This document shows positions 27,840 to 35,612 of a stretch of 64,000 nt of DNA, one piece after another (position 1 is the stretch's first letter; each line of letters opens with the position of its first letter). A program made the translations under genes and the position numbers. Source of the stretch: Pseudomonadota bacterium (GTDB lineage Bacteria > Pseudomonadota > Gammaproteobacteria > QQUJ01). Where the stretch lies: NCBI GenBank assembly GCA_008501635.1, contig QQUJ01000029.1, forward strand, positions 62,001 to 126,000, written 5' to 3'. Under the pieces are notes generated by a model. It made no database searches, was not told the origin of the DNA, and worked only from the letters and a program-made list of their open reading frames with translations.

Positions 27840-29179
27840 ATCGGATCCTCATCGTCGAGGACGAAAAAGTCATACGCCAGGCACTGCTGCGTCTCCTGGA
27901 GCGCAACGGTTATGAAGTGGCCGATGCCGGTTCGGTGGCCGAGGCAGTCGAGAACCACGACCTGACCTCTTTCGATCTCGTCATCGCCGACCTGCGCCTG
28001 CCGGGGACGCCGGGCACCGATATCATCGCCCACTGCGAGAACACACCGGTAGTCATCATGACCAGCTACGCCAGCGTGCGCTCCGCCGTGGACTCGATGC
28101 AATTGGGTGCCGCCGACTATATCGCCAAACCCTTTGATCACGATGAGATGCTGCTGTTGGTGGAGCGTCTGCTGCAGCAGAATCGAATGGCACGCCAGAA
28201 TATCGCACTGAAAAGCGATCTCGAGCGCAATTACCCGGTCTCCGGTCTGGTAGGCGAATGCCCGCCCATGAAAGAGGTTTTCAACCGCATCAGTAAAGTC
28301 GCGCCAACCGATACCACAGTGCTTATTTTGGGTGAATCGGGTACCGGCAAAGAGCTGGTAGCTCGCGCCCTGCACGAAACCAGCCCCCGCAAGGACGGCC
28401 CCATCATCACCGTCAATTGCGCTGCCATCCCAGAAAGTCTGATCGAGTCGGAGCTCTTCGGCCACGAGAAAGGCGCTTTTACCGGTGCCGTAGGCATCCG
28501 GCACGGCCTGGTAGAGGCGGCCGACGGGGGTACGTTGTTCCTCGACGAGATCGGCGAGTTGCCGCTGACCGCGCAGGGCCGTTTGCTGCGCGTACTGCAG
28601 GAGGGAGAGATCCGGCGTATCGGCTCACCACACGAGCGCAAGGTCGATGTAAGGTTGGTCGCCGCCACGCATCGCGATCTTCAACAGCAGGTGAAGACCG
28701 GCGAGTTTCGCGAAGACCTCTATTTTCGCCTGCGTGTCATGGAGATTCACCTGCCGCCGTTGCGCGAGCGCGGCGAAGACGTGGCTCAGCTTGCAGAATT
28801 CCTCTTAGAGAAGAGCTGCCGCCGTTTGAATCGGGCTCCGTTGCAGTTTACACCCGCCTCCATGGAGACCCTGCTCAAGTACCCCTGGCCGGGTAATGTG
28901 CGGGAGATGGAGAACGCGATCGAGCGCGCCGTCATCCTCTCCGATGGCCACAGCATCACTCCCGAGATGCTCTCGATCGAGCCCGCCCGGCTCCCCGATA
29001 AAAACGCCGAGGTGTCCCCAAGTACAGACCTTGATCTTTCCCTGGAAGACTATTTCCGCCGTTTCGTCCTCGAACACCAGGATGAACTCACCGAGACCGC
29101 ACTCGCCAAACGTCTTGGGATTAGCCGCAAAGCACTTTGGGAAAAGCGGCAGCGCCTGGGAATCCCGCGGAGAAAATAG
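27836..29179 (+). CDS. cbrB: CbrB-type sigma-54-dependent response regulator
   Basis: A 447-residue NtrC-family activator. The receiver domain has D52 as phospho-acceptor (DLVIADLRLPG) and the KPF lysine near residue 101. The AAA+ domain carries Walker A GESGTGKE, the sigma-54 contact loop GAFTGA and DGGTLFLDEIGELP. A C-terminal Fis-type helix-turn-helix is LAKRLGISRKALWEKRQRLG. It partners the overlapping CbrA-type kinase. In Pseudomonas CbrB activates the sRNA gene crcZ directly downstream; here a 402-bp non-coding gap and an acetate symporter follow. The frame is open upstream to 27569, but ATG 27836 gives the family start. Confidence 0.9.
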   Translation: MNRILIVEDEKVIRQALLRLLERNGYEVADAGSVAEAVENHDLTSFDLVIADLRLPGTPGTDIIAHCENTPVVIMTSYASVRSAVDSMQLGAADYIAKPFDHDEMLLLVERLLQQNRMARQNIALKSDLERNYPVSGLVGECPPMKEVFNRISKVAPTDTTVLILGESGTGKELVARALHETSPRKDGPIITVNCAAIPESLIESELFGHEKGAFTGAVGIRHGLVEAADGGTLFLDEIGELPLTAQGRLLRVLQEGEIRRIGSPHERKVDVRLVAATHRDLQQQVKTGEFREDLYFRLRVMEIHLPPLRERGEDVAQLAEFLLEKSCRRLNRAPLQFTPASMETLLKYPWPGNVREMENAIERAVILSDGHSITPEMLSIEPARLPDKNAEVSPSTDLDLSLEDYFRRFVLEHQDELTETALAKRLGISRKALWEKRQRLGIPRRK

Positions 29180-29581
29180 CAGCCGACCCGACCCCGGCAT
29201 CTCCCTGAAAACGGCGGTTTGGAGAACTTGATCTGCAGGCCAAAGGGGCCATTGCCAGGCAAACTCGCATCGGAAAAGTGTTACCTATGTTACTTTACGT
29301 TACTTTTATTTGTTTCATTTCGTTACATTTTTAGCTTCTCTTGACATCTTTTACATTAATTAACCATTCTATCTCATTGATTATTAGTTATTTAACTTTT
29401 CTGCATATTTTTTGCTTGCACTTTGCGCCAAGGGATGATTTGACCACAACAAAATGCTATGGAGGGCAATCACGAGGAGGAGGAATAAATCAACATCGGC
29501 TAAATCAGCAGCTGTTCGCAAATAACAATGATCGGCGTTTCATCTCTGCATTATTACTTCAATAAATAAGGAGGAAGGTCG
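29180..29581 (+). other. AT-rich 402-bp non-coding leader before symporter genes
   Basis: No supported gene. The stretch is strikingly AT-rich compared with its neighbours (29280-29440). It holds four GTTAC units at 29280, 29289, 29299 and 29322, spaced 9, 10 and 23 bp. A TTGACA occurs at 29341 without a good -10 at normal spacing. One AANAANAA sequence (AATAACAA, 29521-29528), the type bound by Hfq/Crc in Pseudomonas, lies upstream of the symporter start. A strong SD (AGGAGG, 29569-29574) ends it. I found no sigma-54 consensus and no strong cbrB terminator by eye. Confidence 0.6.
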
Positions 29582-29848
29582 GTGAATTCAGAAACTACTG
29601 CTATGAGGGAGGCCCACTGGAATCGGACGCGAAACCTGATGATTATTCATTTGAGCATCTGGTTTGTTTTCGCGTATCTGGTCCATTGGTTTGCACCCCA
29701 ACTCAACGAAATCAGGTTCATGCACTTTCCCTTGGGATACTACATGGCGGCCCAGGGTTCCCTGTTCGCGTTCGTCATCCAACTGTTCATCTTCGTGAAA
29801 CAGCAGGACAAGGTCGATCGCGAATGCGGTATGGCTGAAGAAGACTAA
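29582..29848 (+). CDS. DUF4212 sodium/substrate symporter small subunit
   Basis: An 88-residue protein with two membrane helices (about residues 22-40, LMIIHLSIWFVFAYLVHWF; and 58-76, AAQGSLFAFVIQLFIFVK) and a charged C-terminus KQQDKVDRECGMAEED. This is the DUF4212 pattern of small partners encoded directly before SSS-family acetate-type symporters. The start is GTG at 29582, with AGGAGG seven bases upstream; an ATG at residue 8 is weaker. It lies 15 bp before the symporter gene. Confidence 0.9.
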   Translation: MNSETTAMREAHWNRTRNLMIIHLSIWFVFAYLVHWFAPQLNEIRFMHFPLGYYMAAQGSLFAFVIQLFIFVKQQDKVDRECGMAEED

Positions 29849-29863
29849 GGGGGGGGCGCACAA

Positions 29864-31702
29864 ATGAGCTTTTTCAGAATGCAAGGGGACTTCATCACCA
29901 ACCTCCCCAAGATCTACGGCTTCTATACCGGGGGCTTCATAGTCTTCATCCTGCTGATGGCAGTGCTGGAGCAGATGGGATTGGGTGCCGACACCATCGG
30001 CATACTCTTTGTGGCTTTCACAATTCTCATCTACGCCCTCATCGGGTGGCTGTCGCGAACCATGCAGATCGACGCGTACTACGTCGCCGGCCGACAGGTG
30101 CCGCCGGTGTTCAACGGTATGGCGACCGCTGCGGACTGGATGTCCGGTGCTTCATTCGTGGCCATGGCCGGCGGCATCTACATGGGCGGTCACTCCTACC
30201 TCGCCTTCGTGGTCGGCTGGACCGGCGGCTACGTGCTGGTCGCGGTGCTGATGGCGCCGTACCTGCGCAAGTTCGGCTGCTACACGGTGCCGGACTTCAT
30301 CGGTACCCGTTATGGCGGCAACACGGCACGCTTGCTTGCGGTGGTGGTGCTGGTCATCGCATCGTTCACCTATGTGACGGCGCAGATCAACGCTACAGGG
30401 ACTATCGCCTCGCGCGCGCTGGGCGTTCCGTTCGAGGTGGGTGTCTGGTTCGGGCTGGTGGGAATCCTGATCTGCTCGATGCTGGGCGGCATGCGCGCGG
30501 TGACCTGGACCCAGGTGGCGCAGTACATCGTGCTTATCATCGCCTATCTGGTTCCGGTTATCTGGATGTCGAACAAGCAGGGCTTCGGCGTGATTCCGCA
30601 GTTCGTCTACGGTGACGCGGTGGCCCGCATCCAGGAACTGGAGCCAATGCTCGGGGTGGGTACGCTGAAACCGGTCGCGGGTGCCGCAACCGGCTTCCCG
30701 GGTCTCGTGGCGCTGACCAACCTGCACGCCGAACCCGGTGGTGGGCTGGCAGCCTGGAAGTTCGTGACCCTGGTGGCATGCATGATGCTCGGTACGGCAT
30801 CGCTGCCGCACATCCTGATGCGCTACTTCACCACGCCTTCCGTGCGTGCAGCGCGTGTCTCGGTGGCCTGGTCGCTGTTCTTCATCACCCTGCTCTACTT
30901 CACCGCACCCGCGCTAGCTACCTTCACCAAACTGCAGGTGCTGGATCCCACCCTGGCGACCAGCATCATCGGCAAGGCGATAGCGGATGTGAATGCACTG
31001 GAGTGGATCCAGAAGTGGGCAGCGGTCGGAATGTTGGGCATCAACGACGCCAATGGCGACGGCTTGCTGCAGATCAACGAGTTCTTCATGCGCGGCGACA
31101 TCGTCGTGCTGGCGACACCCGAGATTGCCGGCCTGCCTTACGTCATCTCCGGCCTGGTCGCCGCCGGCGGCCTGGCCGCGGCCATGTCCACGGCCGACGG
31201 CCTGCTGCTCGCCATCGCCAATGCCCTGTCCCACGATCTGTACTACAAGATCATCGATCCCAAGGCGGAGACCAGAAAGCGGTTGATCGTCGCCCGCGTC
31301 CTGCTGCTCGGAATCGGTGCGGCGGGCGCTGCGGTGGCCAGCTTGAAGCTGACCGGTATCCTCGGTGCGGTGGCCTGGGCCTTCGACTTCGCCATGTCGG
31401 GTCTGTTCTTCCCGCTGGTGCTTGGGGTCTGGTGGAAACGGGCCAACCGGCCGGGGGCCATCGCCGGTATGGCGCTGGGTCTTGCTGCAGGGACCTGGTA
31501 CCTCTACATGGTCCGCTTCGCCGGCATGGAACCGTGGATCGGTATCGATCACCTGCGCTTCGGCATCATCGGTGCCTCGGTGAGTCTGGTGGCCATGGTG
31601 GTGGTTTCGTTGATGACCGCAGAGCCTGACAAGGAGACACAGGCGATGGTCGACGAGATCCGCATCCCCAGAGGTGAGACGATCGTCGGTTCGCACCATT
31701 AA
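29864..31702 (+). CDS. Sodium:solute symporter, acetate/ActP-like (VC_2705 subfamily)
   Basis: A 612-residue SSS-family permease with about 13 transmembrane helices. Typical sequences are VAGRQVPPVFNGMATAADWM and ASFVAMAGGIYMGGHSYLAF near the N-terminus, GLAAAMSTADGLLLAIANAL in the sodium-binding region, and LSHDLYYKIIDP. The family takes up acetate and similar short carboxylates with sodium. The DUF4212 gene before it and acs 4 kb downstream support acetate as substrate, but pyruvate or propionate cannot be excluded. An SD of GGGGGG precedes the ATG. It ends at a strong terminator. Confidence 0.9.
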   Translation: MSFFRMQGDFITNLPKIYGFYTGGFIVFILLMAVLEQMGLGADTIGILFVAFTILIYALIGWLSRTMQIDAYYVAGRQVPPVFNGMATAADWMSGASFVAMAGGIYMGGHSYLAFVVGWTGGYVLVAVLMAPYLRKFGCYTVPDFIGTRYGGNTARLLAVVVLVIASFTYVTAQINATGTIASRALGVPFEVGVWFGLVGILICSMLGGMRAVTWTQVAQYIVLIIAYLVPVIWMSNKQGFGVIPQFVYGDAVARIQELEPMLGVGTLKPVAGAATGFPGLVALTNLHAEPGGGLAAWKFVTLVACMMLGTASLPHILMRYFTTPSVRAARVSVAWSLFFITLLYFTAPALATFTKLQVLDPTLATSIIGKAIADVNALEWIQKWAAVGMLGINDANGDGLLQINEFFMRGDIVVLATPEIAGLPYVISGLVAAGGLAAAMSTADGLLLAIANALSHDLYYKIIDPKAETRKRLIVARVLLLGIGAAGAAVASLKLTGILGAVAWAFDFAMSGLFFPLVLGVWWKRANRPGAIAGMALGLAAGTWYLYMVRFAGMEPWIGIDHLRFGIIGASVSLVAMVVVSLMTAEPDKETQAMVDEIRIPRGETIVGSHH

Positions 31703-31727
31703 TAACAACTAGTCTGTGTTGTCTTGA

Positions 31728-31761
31728 GCCGGGGCGAGGTCTACTCGCCCCGGCTTATTTT
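31728..31761 (+). terminator. Intrinsic terminator of the symporter operon
   Basis: A perfect 11-bp stem GCCGGGGCGAG / CTCGCCCCGGC with loop GTCTA, followed by TTATTTT, 25 bp after the symporter stop. It separates the DUF4212-symporter unit from the following small membrane gene. Confidence 0.92.
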
Positions 31762-31808
31762 CGTTATATAAAGTGGCAAATAAGTGTGATTAACCGGGGG
31801 GCTCTGAA

Positions 31809-32165
31809 ATGACAGAGGTATTTCCACTGTGGGTACTGGTATTCGATTACCTCATGGGCATGATTATGTGGACGCTGATCGGTCGTTTCGGCATGCGTCT
31901 GTTTCTTCCTGAAGAGAGCAAATTCTTCTTCATGCGATTCTTCGTGCGGGTGACCGATCCACTGCTGAAACTGTTCGCACCCATTACGCCCGCGTTCTTG
32001 ATCCCTCAGATGATTCCGCTCTATGTGGCTTGGTTCTTCTTCATGATTCGCTTCTACCTGATGCCCTGGCTGCTCGGTTATTCAGTCATGGGCATGCTGT
32101 CATTCCCCCTCGAGAGTGAAATAGCGCAAGGCGTCAATCACTTGCTCGGGTTGATCCTCAAATAG
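31809..32165 (+). CDS. Small membrane protein, YggT-like
   Basis: A 118-residue hydrophobic protein, unnamed. Three helices are likely: about 7-28, 58-86 and 87-115. The middle stretch FFVRVTDPLLKLFAPITP resembles the YggT-family motif (ITDPLL followed by a proline-rich turn), and IGRFGMRLF before it fits too; the match is by eye. It has its own leader after the symporter terminator and an AACCGGGGGGCTC stretch before the ATG that can act as SD. It lies 10 bp before the CBS-DUF294 gene, so the two are probably co-transcribed. Function unknown. Confidence 0.6.
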   Translation: MTEVFPLWVLVFDYLMGMIMWTLIGRFGMRLFLPEESKFFFMRFFVRVTDPLLKLFAPITPAFLIPQMIPLYVAWFFFMIRFYLMPWLLGYSVMGMLSFPLESEIAQGVNHLLGLILK

Positions 32166-32175
32166 CCTCACTGCC

Positions 32176-34269
32176 ATGGCGGGCCGCATACCTCCTCCAA
32201 GCCAGGCACCGCTGATCACGCTGCCGACGCTGATCCTGGCGGTAGAGACCAGCGATTCCAACGCAGAGCGCGGCCGCATCCTTCAAGTGAGCGCCGTTGC
32301 CATGAAGGGCGGCGCCCAACTCGATCAGCCGCGATTCAGCCATCGATTTAAACCCGGGATACCCCTCTCGCCGCAAGCAGACGACACCTCGACAACAGAT
32401 AGTGCCGACTTCGCCGAGGTCGCCAAAACACTGCGGGAGCTATTCGTGGGGCGGATCGTCGTCGGCCATACGATCGCGGCCGATCTGGCCGCGCTGTGCG
32501 CAGCAGCCGCGCAGGCGGGAATCCCATGGCGCGATCCACCGGCGCTCGATATTGCGCACCTGACGGGAATATTGGATCCGGCATTGCCGAATCCAGGTCT
32601 GAAATCACTGGCTGAACGTCTGGGCGTCACCATCGATCACAACGATCCACTGCTGGGCGAGTGTCTGGCCATCGGTAAAATCTGGGGCAAACTGCTAGCC
32701 TTGCTGCGCGAAGCGGATATCCGAACGCTGGGTGAGGCGCAGTCCTTCGCCGAACATCGCGTCGAGTCCGTCAGCCGCGATGCGGAAGCGGGCTGGTACG
32801 ATGGCAAGGTGCAGGCCGCGCCCAGCAACGTGCCCCTACCGGTAACACACATCGACAGTTACGCATTCCAGCGTCGACTGAGTGACCTGATGAGCGCACC
32901 GCCGATCATGACCGGTGCCGACACTCCGCTGCGCGAGGTGGCACGCACACTATGCAGGGAGCGCATCGGCGCGCTGCTTATCGGCGACCCCAGTGCACCG
33001 CCCCAGGGTATAGTCACCGAGCGTGATCTCCTGCAAGTCACCGCCACCGGAACTCAGGATCTCGACACCGTCACCGCTGCCGAGATCATGAATACACCGG
33101 TCGAGTCCATGGCGGGCAATGAAATGCTCTATCGTGCACTCGGGCGTATGGACCGCCTGGACATACGCCATCTCTGCATCGTCGATAGTACCGGCAACGC
33201 AGTCGGTATGATCTCTCAACGCAACCTGCTGCAGCACCGGGCACGCAGCGCCGACATGCTGGGTGATGAAATCACAATGGCGGAAGACGCAGAGGCTTTA
33301 GCGACCGCCTATGCGCGGGTTCCGGAGATCGCATCACGCCTGGTCGACGAAGGTTTGGACGGTCTGACAGTCGCGCGTTTCATCTCCAGCGAGTTGCGTG
33401 CGCTCACTGCGCGAGCCTCTGAAATAGCCGCTGGTGAGTTGGCGGCGGAAGGCCTGGGAACAGCGCCAGCACCGTGGTGCCTGCTCGTCCTGGGGTCCGG
33501 CGGACGCGGTGAAAGTCTGCTGGGTGCTGATCAGGACAATGCATTGATCCACACTGGTTCACCCGACGACGATGATTGGTTTGCCCGGTTTGGTGCCAAG
33601 CTGGCCGACCGACTCGATACCGCCGGCGTACCGCGCTGCAAAGGCGAAGTCATGGTTGTTACACCCCGTTGGCGAGGCACCGCTGAGGAGTGGTTGACGC
33701 GGGTGGAAAGCTGGTTACGGCGAGCCCGTCCCGAAGATCAACTCAACGTCGACATCTTCTTCGATCTGATCCCGGTGGCGGGCGATGCGCGGCAGGCGCG
33801 CGAACTCCACGCCCATGCCGTGCGCAATGCATCCACCAATCTGCCCTTCATCGGCCTGCTCGCAGAATCAGTCAATGCCGTGACACCGCGACTGGGTATG
33901 CTGGGGAGCCTGCCCACGGATCAGGGACGGATCGACCTCAAGCGCGATGGCCTGCTGCCGCTGGTCAGCCTGGCCAGAACCCTGGCCCTGCGGGCCGCCT
34001 CCACCGCGCGCTCGACGCCCGAGAGGCTGCGCGATGCAGTGGCAGCGGGACGTCTTCCGGAGGGCGATGCGGCAGCGCTGATCGAGCTGCATGTCGAACT
34101 GCTTACCTTGGTACTGCAACAGCAGCTCGTCGATCTCGAAGCAGGGCGAGCGCCGTCCAGCCGAGTGGAACTGAAAGCCCTGAGCCGGCAGCAGCGCTCG
34201 AGCCTGAAACACCGACTCAAACACCTCGACACGGTAGTAAGAGAACTTCGCAGCGCGATCGCAGGTTAA
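32176..34269 (+). CDS. Exonuclease-fold / CBS pair / DUF294 nucleotidyltransferase-like fusion
   Basis: A 697-residue multidomain protein. Residues about 15-180 resemble a DnaQ/RNase T exonuclease domain (ILAVETSD, VVGHTIAADLAAL, LKSLAERLGV). However, the first catalytic Asp is Ala22, the catalytic His position is Asp157 and the last Asp is Glu162, so nuclease activity is doubtful. Two CBS domains follow (about 230-290 and 298-356), then a DUF294 nucleotidyltransferase-like domain with GSGGRGESLLGADQDNALIH (about 441-460) and its helical C-terminal domain. In Pseudomonas and Vibrio, separate exonuclease and CBS-DUF294 genes sit beside ActP-like symporters; here they are joined. CBS pairs usually bind adenine nucleotides, suggesting an energy-sensing regulator. 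Confidence 0.82.
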   Translation: MAGRIPPPSQAPLITLPTLILAVETSDSNAERGRILQVSAVAMKGGAQLDQPRFSHRFKPGIPLSPQADDTSTTDSADFAEVAKTLRELFVGRIVVGHTIAADLAALCAAAAQAGIPWRDPPALDIAHLTGILDPALPNPGLKSLAERLGVTIDHNDPLLGECLAIGKIWGKLLALLREADIRTLGEAQSFAEHRVESVSRDAEAGWYDGKVQAAPSNVPLPVTHIDSYAFQRRLSDLMSAPPIMTGADTPLREVARTLCRERIGALLIGDPSAPPQGIVTERDLLQVTATGTQDLDTVTAAEIMNTPVESMAGNEMLYRALGRMDRLDIRHLCIVDSTGNAVGMISQRNLLQHRARSADMLGDEITMAEDAEALATAYARVPEIASRLVDEGLDGLTVARFISSELRALTARASEIAAGELAAEGLGTAPAPWCLLVLGSGGRGESLLGADQDNALIHTGSPDDDDWFARFGAKLADRLDTAGVPRCKGEVMVVTPRWRGTAEEWLTRVESWLRRARPEDQLNVDIFFDLIPVAGDARQARELHAHAVRNASTNLPFIGLLAESVNAVTPRLGMLGSLPTDQGRIDLKRDGLLPLVSLARTLALRAASTARSTPERLRDAVAAGRLPEGDAAALIELHVELLTLVLQQQLVDLEAGRAPSSRVELKALSRQQRSSLKHRLKHLDTVVRELRSAIAG

Positions 34270-34955
34270 TCTTCTGAACTCAAAACGGCCCCTGCATCGA
34301 GGTCACGGCGCAGATCGCGACGGATCTCCTGCCAGCGGAAGCGGACCGAGTTCTTGACGATCGGCTCGTCGAGTTGTTTCAGCTCATCGATGACGGGTGC
34401 CCAACGCACCAGCGCCACCGGACTCTCGGAAAACGCTGTTTCATCATCGGTAATCTGCGTCCAATCGCACTGCGCGACACGGCCAAGCACACGCTCGGCG
34501 TGCGCTGCAAACTCCTCGTCGGCATCTGCGGGGGAACCAGCGGCCGTAACGACCTCTTCGACCAATTCCCGAATAAGATTCTCCACCTCACCTATCGACG
34601 CCGATGTGCGCTGGACCAGCAAGCCTCCAGCGTAGACAGCCAGATCCGAGACACAGGCAAGCCAAATATGCCACTTGGCGATGTTGATCGACCTGACGAA
34701 CACATCATCGTCAAACAGTTCGGGATAGCGCATACCCGTGCGTGTGCGCAAGTAGCCATACAGCGAAGTTTGTGCGACAAAACTCGCGCGCGTCTCCAGA
34801 AACTGCCGTAGGCGGATACGGTTGTCGACGGGTTCGCGGCGGCGTCGGCGGCCCAGGCCGATGTACTCCCGCACCAGCCCCCACAACTCCGCAGGCTTGC
34901 CCCACTCCCCGATACGTCGATTCAGATCGTTACTCACAGAATCCAGAACACCCAT
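34266..34955 (-). CDS. Conserved-looking hypothetical protein
   Basis: A 229-residue soluble, charged protein I do not recognise. Its features are a basic patch IGLGRRRRREPVDNRIRLRQ (about 33-52), an aromatic core SLYGYLRTRTGMRYPELFDDDVF, and an acidic helical C-terminal half with EVENLIRELVEEVVTAAG. No signal peptide or membrane helix is evident, and base composition matches the neighbours. Its stop overlaps that of the convergent CBS-DUF294 gene by four bases. Its place between that gene and acs suggests a link to acetate metabolism, by position only. Confidence 0.6.
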   Translation of the reverse strand: MGVLDSVSNDLNRRIGEWGKPAELWGLVREYIGLGRRRRREPVDNRIRLRQFLETRASFVAQTSLYGYLRTRTGMRYPELFDDDVFVRSINIAKWHIWLACVSDLAVYAGGLLVQRTSASIGEVENLIRELVEEVVTAAGSPADADEEFAAHAERVLGRVAQCDWTQITDDETAFSESPVALVRWAPVIDELKQLDEPIVKNSVRFRWQEIRRDLRRDLDAGAVLSSED

Positions 34956-35612
34956 GGCCAGGCTATCTCGTTATTGTTCCCCGTGTTGTACCACTCCTTC
35001 CCGATACTCACCAGCACGACGGCAACTTCCGCGCCTGAGCTGAGCCGCTCGCGTTTAGGCTCTGAATCCATGCGGGCAACGATCGCAACGCGATGGCGAT
35101 TCCCGGTCAATCGCTACCTGCATTCGTGCTGGGCCAAGCCCAACGCCTATCCCTGCCCCCAACGTTTGTCTTACGTTCCCTCATCCGCATAAACAAAAGA
35201 TATAGGCATTGACATTAATAGTTATGGGTAGAAAAATGTCTTCTCGATGCCTTACCGTACCCTCGGGTTCCACCACCAGGCGGCAGAGTGCCACAGGATC
35301 GATTGGACCTCACCGATGCCATGGAGACCGGAGCCAATCGTGCACGTCTGGACGGTGGCCTCGTCGGCCGCAGGAGAGTAGTATTTCTTTAGAATTCCAA
35401 GCAGTTGAACGCCCAGACGGTGGGTTTGAATACGCGTACAAAACCAGTTACACCCGCTTTGACTTTGATTTCGCGTGTGAATCGCCTTAGTCCGTATCCC
35501 GATGCAGAGGGGCCTCACTTAACGGGATGGTGGGCGGAACCAGATGAGCCATTATCAGACCGAATCCCGCTCGAACAGACGGGACAGAAAAACCAGCAGA
35601 GGAGAGTGACGC
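34956..35612. other. 657-bp intergenic region before acs
   Basis: No supported gene, RNA or repeat. Several short open frames exist on both strands (for example 35209-35490 plus and 35252-35518 minus), but they lack recognisable motifs and overlap each other. A TTGACA at 35209-35214 has no good -10 at usual spacing. The acs SD is within AGAGGAGAG just before 35613. The length suggests a complex acs promoter region or gene decay. Confidence 0.5.

Noticed and set aside
29341-29375. Sigma-70 promoter from TTGACA at 29341
   Set aside because: The nearest TAT-like -10 lies 23 bp away, too far for normal spacing.
29180-29581. CrcZ-like sRNA
   Set aside because: Position is right, but only one exact AANAANAA motif, no sigma-54 promoter and no terminator were found by eye, so no ncRNA is annotated.
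35209-35490. 93-codon plus-strand frame in the acs upstream gap, and the overlapping 88-codon minus frame at 35252-35518
   Set aside because: No motif, no convincing SD, mutually overlapping; treated as non-coding.
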